A DNA stretch of 64,000 nucleotides from positions 109,068,682-109,132,681 of the forward strand of contig NC_053491.1 of the NCBI RefSeq assembly GCF_905171775.1. The letters run 5' to 3'. This DNA comes from Rana temporaria. Lineage: Eukaryota > Chordata > Amphibia > Anura > Ranidae. This document shows positions 55,446 to 64,000 of this stretch, piece after piece. Under the pieces are notes generated by a model. It saw only the letters and a program-made list of their open reading frames with translations, searched no databases and was not told where the DNA came from. Each line of letters starts with the position of its first letter. Position 1 is the first letter of the stretch. Made by a program: the position numbers and the translations under genes.

Positions 55446-56190
55446 TGTATCGCTGTTCTTACTACACTATTGTTAAGCAATACAGCCTGGTCCAGTATGC
55501 ATCACAGCCTGTAATTGATTGATAAACGAATGGGTAGTACATTGGGGTGATCGGCACTGTAATTTTCTACACTTTAAGCATGTTCACAGAGTTATATTAG
55601 TACTCTGCAAGTAGCGATAGCGAAGCCCCAGTTAAATCAGAGTTCCGACCTTAGTATTTTTTTTTATCAGGTTACAGGAGTCTGATGTCAAGACAGATTC
55701 AGGTGCCTTTGCTAGTTCTATGTAAAAATACATTTTATAATTTTTTTTAATGCATAACTTTAAATAGTAATTTAATAACTAATTTAAGTTCAGCTTTACA
55801 GTCTGATGATTCATGGGGCATTCCTTTATACTTACATCAATCATAGATTCTTGTGTCTGTATAATGGATTTGGGTTCTATGTCAAGGCTAATAACTATGC
55901 TGGGAAAAAAAGGTTGCAGGCAATCTCCGGGTGCATCAGATATATAGATTTGTCTCTGAAGACATGCAGGTCAGTTGAGCACAAGTCAATGGAAAGAAAA
56001 GGGTACGCTATAATAATTGTTCATTGCTTTTAACCTGTGCCCACTCCAGCAGTAAAACTAGCAATAGGCTTTATGTACAAAACCAACAGGAAAGGAAATA
56101 TTCTGTGTTGTCTACAGCAACCAGACATATTTTCCTTTTATTTTGTACTTTGCATTGGAAAAATGACAGCTGGATTTTAATTGGCTGCTG
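55446..56190. other. No gene recognised
   Basis: AT-rich sequence; no coding or repeat signal supported. Confidence 0.45.
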
Positions 56191-56194
56191 TTTA

Positions 56195-56490
56195 TTACAG
56201 ACATTTATATAGCAATTTGCGCATCATTTTACGTACTGTACTTCACATTAGTCCTTGCCTTCAAAGAGCTTACATTCTAAGGTTCCTACCTCACATGCAT
56301 ACATGCACATACAAGGGCCAATTTAGACAGCAGTTGATTAACCTGCAAGCCTATTTTTGGATTGTAGGAGAAAGCCGAAATTCCAAGAGTAAACCCACAC
56401 AAGCATAGTGAGAATGCACAAACTCCGTGCAGACAGTGTCTTGGCTGGAATTCAAACCAAGAACCTCAATGCTGCTCGGGTAAATTGATC
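56195..56490 (+). repeat. L2-like LINE tail or SINE
   Basis: Blocks AAGAGCTTACATTCTAAGGT, GGGCCAATTTAGACAGCAGT, CAAACTCCGTGCAGACAGTG and TTGGCTGGAATTCAAACC resemble the widespread tetrapod and fish repeat related to L2-type LINE 3' ends. Family from pattern memory. Confidence 0.6.
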
Positions 56491-56808
56491 TTACTCTTAG
56501 AAATGCTTGACAATAAGATTAGGAATGTTAAAAACAGCTCCAGTTCTGCCATTACACTTGAAACTAAAATGATATTAATGTAGTGTTACACTTACAGGGG
56601 CTGCTGATTTTACCTAGCTTTCCCCCAAACAGTACAGGGACCGCCATTCACCCAAGCAATATTCAATTAACTTAAGCTTCAATAAACAGTCTAGTTGTTG
56701 TGTTTTTGTGATTTATTGCTGATAAAGCTTGTAACAGGAGAGGGATTAGGGCATGGGATACTCCAAAACGGTTAGCAAGCACTTAGCAATTAGAGGACAG
56801 CCTTCTCC
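56491..56808. other. No gene recognised
   Basis: Unclassified sequence between repeats. Confidence 0.4.
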
Positions 56809-56812
56809 TTAA

Positions 56813-57935
56813 AGCGGGGGTTCACCCGAAAAAAATGTTTTAACATTAGATTGAGGCTAATTGTGGGAAGCACAATCGGGTGTTTTTTTTTTAACTCAAT
56901 GCAGTACCTACCGTTTTAGAGATAGATGTTCTCTGCGGCTTCCGGGTATGGTGTGAGGGACTGGGCGCTCCTATTTGATTGACAGGCTTCCGACCGTCGC
57001 ATACAGCGCATCACGAGTTGCCGAAAGAAGCCGAACGTCGGTGCGGCTCTATACGGCGCCTGCACACCACCCTGGTGGACCACCAGGGTGGGCAAAAAAA
57101 AAAGAAAAGCCTGCAAAAAAAAAAAAAAAAGAAGTCTAAAAAAAAAAAAGCATTCAAAAAAAGAAAAAAGATGCCAATCAGTGCCCACAAATGGGCACTG
57201 ACTGGCAACCTGGCAAAATCAGTGCTGTCCCACAGTGTCCATCAGTGCCACCCCAGTGTCCATCAGTGCCACCCCACAGTGTCCATCAGTGCCACCCTCA
57301 GTGTCCATCAGTGCCATCCACAGTGCCCATCCATGCCCAGTGCCCACCTATCAGTGCCCATCTGTGCCACCCATAAGTATCCAGTGCCACCCATAAGTGC
57401 CGCCCATGAGTGCCCATCTGTGCCGCCTATGAGTGCCCAGTGCCGCCCATGAGTGCCCATCAGTGCCGCCTATGTGTGCCCATCAGTCCCGCCTATGTGT
57501 GCCCATCAGTGCCGCCTATGAGTGCCCATCAGTGTCGCATACCAGCGCCGCCAATCAGTGCCACCTCATCTGTGCCCGTCAGTACTACCTCATCGATGTC
57601 CATCAGTGCCATCTCATCGGTGCCCATTAGTGCCGCCATATCAGTGCCCGTAATTGAAAGAGAAAACGTATTTACAAAAAAATTAACAGAAAAAAATCAA
57701 AACGTTTTTGTTTTTCCAAATTTTCAGTCTTTTTTTAGTTGTTGCGCAAAAAAAAAACCCGCAGAGGTGATCAAATACCACCAAAAGAAAGCTCTATTTG
57801 TGGGGAAAAAAGGATGCCAATTTTGTTTGGGTACAGTGTAGCATGACCGCGCAATTGCCATTCAAAATGCGACAGTGCTAAAAGCTGAAAATTGGCTTGG
57901 GCGGGAAGCTGCGTAAGTGCCTGGTATGGAAGTGG
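56813..57935. mobile_element. Composite of TTAA-type MITEs
   Basis: The left part starts at TTAA (56809-56812) with AGCGGGGGTTCACCC. From about 57170 the sequence matches, inverted, the TTAACCACTTCC family at 59609-60551 (the AAATACCACCAAAAGAAAGC block) and ends AAGTGGTTAA at 57939. The right end of the first element is not visible. Confidence 0.7.
57220..57645. repeat. Degenerate CAGTGCC minisatellite
   Basis: Many variants of CAGTGCCGCCTATGAGTGCC and CAGTGTCCATCAGTGCC in irregular tandem; part of the surrounding MITE. Reading frames here are artefacts. Confidence 0.85.
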
Positions 57936-57939
57936 TTAA

Positions 57940-58425
57940 GGAGAGATGCGGGGTCAATAAGACCCCACATCTCTCCTCCAGGCTGGAAAGAATGAGATTG
58001 TGAAAAAAAATTCACAGATCTCATTCTTACTAGCCACAATTGCGGTTTGTTTACTTACGGCCTCCGACGGTCATAGAGATGACTGGTGACCATCTGGTCA
58101 CCAGTCATCTCTATGCTTCACATTCGGCGGACGGCGATCATCTCTCCGGGCCCCCGATGGCACGGGAGAGCCCGGAGAAGCACCGGATGGCGGCGGGAGG
58201 GGGGCATGTCCCCTCCCGCCGCCTATAAGAATGATCAAGCGGCGGAACCGCCAATATGATCATTCTTACGGTGCGCAGGATCGCCGCCGGAAAAAAAAAT
58301 GATATCTGAATGATGCAGGCATCATTCAGATATCCCCGCACAAAGTACAGGACGTCATATGATGTCCACAGGGATAAGAGATCCCCTTTTTGGATGTCAT
58401 ATGACGGCATGCGGTTTTGAAGTGG
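57940..58425. mobile_element. Hairpin-dense MITE (TTAA)
   Basis: Lies between TTAA at 57936-57939 and 58426-58429 and ends in AAGTGG. It contains a row of short inverted repeats, including a perfect 20-bp stem with a 2-nt loop at 58073-58114 and a perfect 16-bp stem at 58301-58334. Confidence 0.8.
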
Positions 58426-58429
58426 TTAA

Positions 58430-58903
58430 AGGAACACTAAAGATGAAAATGATTTTTTTTTAATAACAAACATGTTATACTTACCTCCACTGTGCAGCTC
58501 ATTTTGCACAGAGTGGCCCCGAACCTGGTCTTCTGGGGTTCTTCGGTGGCTGTCTCGGCTCCTCCCTGCAAGAACTAACTACCTTCATGCGAGCAAGCTC
58601 ACATGGTGGTTAGTTCTTGTGGGCGCGCTCCAGTGATACAGCCGGCGGCTATAGCTTCTCACTGTATAACTCGGCCCCGCACCCCATGTCATTGGATGTG
58701 ATTGACAGCAGCATGAGCCAATGGCTGCGCTGCTTTCAATCAACCAAAGAATGAGCCGAGAAGCCTGTGCGCCCACGGAGCGGGACATTTCGAGAGAACA
58801 GGTAAGTAAACGGGGGCTTGGGGGGGCGCTAATCCACAGATGTTTTTTCACCTTAATGCATAGCATGAATTAAGGTGAAACACATTTTACCTTTACAACC
58901 CCT
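58430..58903. mobile_element. piggyBac-like MITE (TTAA)
   Basis: Flanked by TTAA (58426-58429, shared with its neighbour, and 58904-58907). Ends AGGAACACTAAAG and CTTTACAACCCC. Same family, opposite orientation, as 53732-54235. Confidence 0.85.
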
Positions 58904-59319
58904 TTAAGCAAATGTGAATTTTGGACAGTTTAGGGCCTCCCAGCTAGGGACCATGAGCCAAGTCTCTTTGGCATCTGGTCACCCTGCACCACTGCACAGC
59001 TTTTGGTACCAAATGCAATCTCAGGAACACTGCACAGTACAGGAAGACACTCTTCTCTAAGCTTACAGTCCAGGACACTGCTGAGGACAGGGGATGGCCA
59101 GTATCTGTTACCCTTTTAGAGCAGTCTCAGTCAAAGCAACCTCTGGCACTTACAGTATCTCACAAAAGTGAGTACACCCTTACATGTAAATATTTTATTA
59201 CAGCTTTTCATGTGACAACACTGAAAAAGGACACTTTGCCACAATGTGAAGACGTGAGCGCACAGCTTGTATAACAGTGTAAATTTGCTGGCCCCTCAAA
59301 ATAAACACACGGCCATTAA

Positions 59320-60598
59320 AGGGGTTGTAAAGGTTTATTTTTTATTTTCTAAATAGGTTCCTTTAAGCTAGTGCATTGTTGGTTCACTTACCTTTTCCTT
59401 CAATTTTCCTTCTTTGTCTGAATTTCTCACTTCCTTGTGTCTCCTCAGTAAGCTTGCCCCCATCATCTGGCTGGGGGTTAGTCAGCCAAAACAGCTTACT
59501 GAGGAGGAACCGGAAGTGAGAAATTCAGACAAAGAAAACATAGAAAAAAAAACACTTAGAATGGAAATCAAAGGAAAAGGTAAGTGAACCAACAATACAC
59601 TAGCTTAACCACTTCCTTACTGGGCACATATACCCCTTCCTGACCAGGTGAAATTTCAGCTTGTGGCACTGCGTCATTTTAACTGACAATTGCGCGGTCG
59701 TGCGACGTGGCTCCCAAACAAAATTGACGTCCTTTTTTCCCCACAAATAGAGCTTTCTTTTGGTGGTATTTGATCGCCTCTGCGGTTTTTATTTTTTGCG
59801 CTATAAACAAAAATAGTGCGACAATTTTGAAAAAAAACAATATTTTTTACTTGTTGCTATAATAAATAGCCCAATTTTTTTAAAAAAACATTTTTTTTTC
59901 TCAGTCTAGGCGATACGTATTCTTCTACATATTTTTGGGGGAAAAAAAATCGCAAGAAGCATCTGGTTTGCGCAAAAGTTATTGCACTTACAAAATAGGG
60001 GACAGAATTATTATTATTTTTTATTATCTTTTTTTACTACTAATGGCGGCGATCAGCATTTTTTTCGTGACTGCGACATTATGGCGGACACATCGGACAC
60101 TTTTGACAAATTTTTGGCGCCATTCACATTTATACAGCGATCAGTGCTATAAATATGCACTAATTACTGTATAAATGTGACTGGCATTGAAGGGGTTAAC
60201 ACTAGGGGGTGAGGAAGGGGTTAAATGTGTACCCTAAATTGTGTTCTAACTGTAGGTGGAGGGGGGGTGACTGGGGGAGGTGACCGATCTATGTCCCTAT
60301 GTACAAGGGACACAGATCGGTCTCCTCTCTCCCCTGACAGGACATGGATCTCTGTGTTTACACACAGAGCTCCACGTCTTGTCCCTGTAGCCGCCGATCC
60401 CGAGTCCCTGGCGGACATCACGGCCGCCAGGCACTCGCATCGGCATCTCAGCGATGCGGCGAGCGCCGCTGGATGCGCGCAGGCCGTAAAAACACGCCCA
60501 GTTAGAGATTCAGAACCACCCCGCTGCCGTCGTACGGCCGTCGGGTAGTGGTTAAAGGAACCTATTTATAAAATAAAAAACAAACCTCTACAACCCCT
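59320..60598. mobile_element. piggyBac-like MITE inside the Tc1
   Basis: Flanked by TTAA (59316-59319 and 60599-60602). Ends AGGGGTTGTAAAGGTTT and its reverse. Removing it rejoins the Tc1 sequence CCATTAATGTCTAAACC, as in the other copy. Confidence 0.92.
59609..60551. mobile_element. Inner TTAACCACTTCC-type MITE
   Basis: Flanked by TTAA (59605-59608 and 60552-60555). Starts CCACTTCCTTACTGGGC and ends GGGTAGTGG. The body includes a conserved AGCTTTCTTTTGGTGGTATT block. A third nesting level. Confidence 0.9.
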
Positions 60599-60794
60599 TT
60601 AATGTCTAAACCGATGGCAACAAAAGTGAGTACATCCCTAAGTAAAAAAAATGCCCAAATTGGGCCCAATTAGCCATTTTCCCTCCCAGTGTCATGTGAC
60701 TCGTTAGTATTACAAGGTCTCAGGTGTGAATGGGGAACAGGTGTGTTCAATTTGGTGCTATCGCTTTTACTCCTACTGGTCACTGGAAGTTCAA

Positions 60795-61631
60795 CATGGC
60801 ACCTCATGGCAAAGAACTCTCTGAGGATCTATAAAAATGAATAGTTGCTCTACATAAAGATGGACCTAGACTATATGAAGATTGCCCAGACCCTGAAACT
60901 GAGCTGCAGCACAGTGGACAAGACCATACAGCGGTTTAACAGGACAGGCCCCACTCAGAACAGGCCGTGCCATGGTCGACTAAAGAAGTTGAGTGCACGT
61001 GCTCAGTGTCATATGTAGAGGTTGTCTTTAGGAAATAGTCATATTAGTGCTGCCAGCATTGCTGGAGAGGTTGAAGGGGTGGTGGGGGTCAGCCTTTCAG
61101 TGCTCAGACCATACACTGCACACTGCATCAAATTGGTCTGCATGGCTGTCATCCCAGAAGGAAGCCTCTTCTAACGATAATGCACAAGAAAGGCCACAAA
61201 CAGTTTGCTAAAGACAAGCAGATTAAGGACATTGATTACTGGAACCATGTCCTGTGGTCTGATGAGACCAAGATAAGCTTATTTGGTTCAGATGGTGTCA
61301 AGCATGTGTGGCGGCAACCAGGGGAGGAGTACAAAGACAAGTGTGTCTTGCCTACAGTCAAGCATGGTGGTGGGAGTGTCATGGTCTGGGGCTGCATGAG
61401 TGCTTCCGGGACTGGGGAGCTACAGTTCATTGAGGGAACCATGATCTCCAACATGTACTGTGACATACTGAAGTAGAGCATGATCCCCTCCCTTCAGAGA
61501 CTGGGCTGCAGGGCAATATTCCAACATGATAATGACCCCAAACACACCTCCAAGACAACCACTGAGGGTAAAGGTGATGGACTGGCCAAGCAGGTCTCCA
61601 GACCTAAACCCTTTTGAGCATCTGTGGGGCA
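60795..61631 (+). pseudogene. Tc1-like DD34E transposase, broken
   Basis: The N-terminal HTH is present but with early stops (TAA after ELSEDL). The core carries YWNHVLWSDETK, KHGGGSVMVWGCMSA and FQHDNDPKHTS; then a deletion precedes the SPDLNP region and the gene is cut after it. Inactive. Confidence 0.88.
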
Positions 61632-62140
61632 AAGGCTACATAGCTTACACACACCCTTAGGAATTGTCATCTAAAGAAATAAAGAAATACAATATATCTG
61701 GCTAAATCTAATATCATAATTGTTGCTCATATCAAAGAAAGTGGATAGCACAAAACAGTTAAAACCATCTAGTGATCAGAAATCAAGTGAAACCAAGTAT
61801 GTTGCTTTGATTGTATGATAATTTTTTGTAGGCTTTTATGGTCATAATTAGAAACAAACATAATAAATTGCCAACATGTAAAAAGAGGTCCATAACAGGT
61901 CACACTCTCACATGTTTCAATTATTATGGTCGAAGACTATCAACATTAAAATCAATTCCTGCCTAGATCATGCACTTTAAAGTATTAACATATTCTGAAC
62001 AAGGAGTAAAAACGGTGTACACCAACTCCCCCCATTTACTTATGTAGCCATAGGCATGCCAGAGAAATTTGTCTTCAAAATTCATCACAGATGCACTGAA
62101 AGCTTGTTTCCACTTCACTTTCTATAGCAAGCAGAATCTA
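61632..62140. other. No gene recognised
   Basis: AT-rich unclassified sequence. Confidence 0.4.
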
Positions 62141-62990
62141 GGTGCTTGTAGGCTGCGTTCATACTGGCCTCATGTACACTGCTGCTGGTAAACGGAAGTT
62201 TAGGAGCAGTTGGACATTTTGTTCAACTGCTCCTGAACTCTCCTCTGTGTTATCTTATCTGTCCATGTACACTGTTTTGTTTATAGTAGTTTCTAGACAG
62301 TTGAGTTTAGAGGCGTTTTCTGGAATCCCAAAAAATGCTTCCATAAGTTGTGTTTAGAGGCATTTTAAGCGCCCGACGTGGCTAAATGCGTAACTTTTCG
62401 TTTCGTTTAAACGAGTTTTTCATTTTAACCCCAAAAAAAACATGTCTCAGGCCGTGTACACACGATCAGTCCATCCGATGAGAACAGTCCGAAAGACCGT
62501 TCTCATCGGTTAACCGATGAAGCTGACTGATGGTCTGATGTGCCTACACACCATCAGTTAAGAAAACGATCGAGTCCAACGCGGTGACGTAAAACACAAC
62601 GACGTGCTGAGAAAAATAAAGTTCAATACTTCCAAGCATGCGTCGACTTGATTCTGAGCATGCGTGGATTTTTAACCGATGCTTTTGCATACTAACCGTC
62701 GGTTTTGACCGACCGGTTAGGCGTCCATCTGTTCAATTTTAAAGCAAGTTCTAAAATTTTTGACCAAAGGATAACTGACCGATGGGGCCCACACACCATC
62801 GGTTTGGACCGATGAAACGGTCCTTCAGTCCGTTTCCATCAGTTTTGACCGAACGCGTGTACGCGGCCCAACGCTTCTAGATGCAAACGCTGCTAAAAGC
62901 GGCTTAACAGCTGTTTTTAAATGCCGTTTTTTAGCTGTTAAGTTAAATCGTTCAGGAGAGGATGAACAACGTCCCATGTACATGAAGCCT
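62141..62990. mobile_element. MITE pair, outer element split by inner
   Basis: The outer parts (about 62150-62450 and 62869-62990) share inverted motifs (GTTCATACTGGCCTCATGTA against TACATGAAGCCTAAC). The outer borders are approximate. Confidence 0.5.
62452..62868. mobile_element. Harbinger-like MITE
   Basis: Ends GGCCGTGTACACACGAT and GCGTGTACGCGGCC are imperfect inverted repeats, with repeated CCGATGAGAACAG/CGGTTTTGACCGA blocks. Related in reverse to the host MITE at 2363-8024. Confidence 0.75.
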
Positions 62991-63406
62991 AACAGCACAA
63001 GAATGTGTGCAAAATCTTGCGGATTTGTGTGCATTCAAAAAATAAAAACAAAAGTTGTGCTTCCAGTGCCATTCATTGTTAATGAAATCCAAACACAGCA
63101 AGAAGACACTTTTTTTTCACATGAAAAAATGTATAGCTGGAAGCTCACAAATGAGCTGCTTTGCCATTTTTGTCACATAGTGCGGCTTATTAAAATAAAT
63201 ATGCTGTCCTATGCATGTGGCATGAAAATGCACGAAAGAATGTGTTTTTGTGCGACGCCTAATGATGCATATCATGATATGAATGGGGTCTTGTTAAAAA
63301 CCCATTGAAATCTGACTTTAGAAACTCTGTTGTGAGAATTTGAGTTTTTGAGGATTTGGAACATGAATTCTTTAAATGTACAAGCACCTTGTTAGAAATA
63401 TGTAGG
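62991..63406. other. No gene recognised
   Basis: The frame at 62976-63308 has no recognisable domain; likely non-coding. Confidence 0.4.
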
Positions 63407-64000
63407 TACCGTATTTATCGGCGTATAACACACACTTTTTTCCCCTCAAAATCAGGGGAAAATCGTGGGTACGTGTTATACGCCGAAAGCATACCTTGGG
63501 GGGGAAGTAGGGGGATGAGCCCCACCGTAATTTACTGAGTCGTCATCTCCTCTCCACTCGGCTCTCATTCGGCTGCCATGTCTCACACACACACACAGTC
63601 CCGCCTCCGCCACGGCATTGGACCAGTGTTCTGTCTATCACAGGAGCTGGTCCAATGCCGATGGCGGAGGCGGGACTGTGTGTGTGTGCGTGTGTTTGAG
63701 AGCTGAGTAAACAGGAAATGACAGCTCTGTGCAGATGGACATTGATCAGGCTGCATATGAACATTAATCAGGCTGCAGATGGACATTGATCAGGGTGCAG
63801 ATGGACATTAATCAGGCTGCAGATGGACATTGATCAGGGTGCAGATGGACATTGATCAGGCTGCATATGGACATTGATCAGGGTGCAGATGGACATTGAT
63901 CAGGGTGCAGATGGACATTGATCAGGCTACAGATGGACATTGATCAGGGTGCAGATGGATATTGATCAGGGTGCAGATGGACATTGATCAGGGTGCAGAT
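63407..64000. mobile_element. TACCGTATTTAT-type MITE, continues off the window
   Basis: Starts TACCGTATTTATCGGCGTAT like 20438-20932. It contains a long hairpin (about 63583-63692) and a 22-bp minisatellite. The right end is beyond the window. Confidence 0.75.
63731..64000. repeat. 22-bp minisatellite, at least 12 copies
   Basis: The unit GCAGATGGACATTGATCAGG GT repeats with small variants (CATATG, CATTAATC, GGCT) to the window edge. Confidence 0.95.

Larger units (their letters stand above)
59153..61631 (+). mobile_element. Tc1-like transposon, split and 3'-truncated
   Basis: The left end CAGTATCTCACAAAAGTGAG is preceded by TA (59151-59152). Same family as 11682-13228. A TTAA element occupies 59320-60598. 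The right portion after the IEHLWG region is missing (break near 61631). Confidence 0.9.

Noticed and set aside
56979..57841. Frames rich in Cys, Pro and Ser (143-157 aa)
   Set aside because: They follow the CAGTGCC tandem repeat and poly-A runs of a MITE.
62976..63308. A 110-aa plus-strand frame
   Set aside because: No recognisable motif, begins in MITE sequence, and there is no splice or promoter support.

Overview
The window looks like repeat-dense vertebrate DNA, most likely from an anuran amphibian (inference). The reasons are the mix of Tc1/mariner, hAT, piggyBac-like and Harbinger-like DNA elements with Sushi-like and other Gypsy LTR retrotransposons, the many MITEs (several of which I associate with frog genomes), and the absence of bacterial gene organisation. 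I see no convincing single-copy host gene. Every substantial reading frame belongs to a mobile element.

Layout. Positions 2,360-8,027 are a nest: a Harbinger-like MITE holds an L1-type LINE 3' end, a hAT MITE sits in the downstream flank, and a young non-autonomous LTR retrotransposon (3,461-6,790) lies inside the L1 ORF2. That retrotransposon has 532-bp LTRs that look identical and a 5-bp target duplication. It encodes one intact protein whose N-terminal two thirds is a SCAN-like Gag with a zinc knuckle and whose C-terminal quarter is recognisably HEXIM, the cellular P-TEFb inhibitor. HEXIM has replaced pol. Positions 8,490-27,120 carry MITEs, minisatellites, two degenerate Tc1 elements, a broken mariner split by a hAT MITE, fold-back elements and a solo LTR.

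Positions 27,211-53,686 are a four-level nest. A Sushi-like Gypsy with a chromodomain (one in-frame stop in pol) is split inside its chromodomain by a second Gypsy element with intact gag and pol and apparently identical LTRs. The 3' LTR of that second element is split by a 15.6-kb hAT transposon with a perfect 8-bp target duplication. The hAT carries two convergent genes: an intact 1,115-aa BED/hATC transposase on the minus strand, and a four-exon Myb/SANT-like gene on the plus strand. Between them is a 152-bp satellite organised mainly as 304-bp dimers, and the left end carries 97-bp subterminal repeats. The hAT itself contains a SINE and Tc1-like insertions.

Positions 53,687-64,000 are piggyBac-like (TTAA) and hAT MITEs, a hairpin-dense MITE, another Tc1 element split by nested TTAA elements, and a MITE with a 22-bp minisatellite running off the end.

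How the parts work together. The Gag-HEXIM protein would need pol supplied by another element, and it may influence P-TEFb or 7SK (inference). The hAT transposase and its Myb-like companion may act as a two-protein system (inference).
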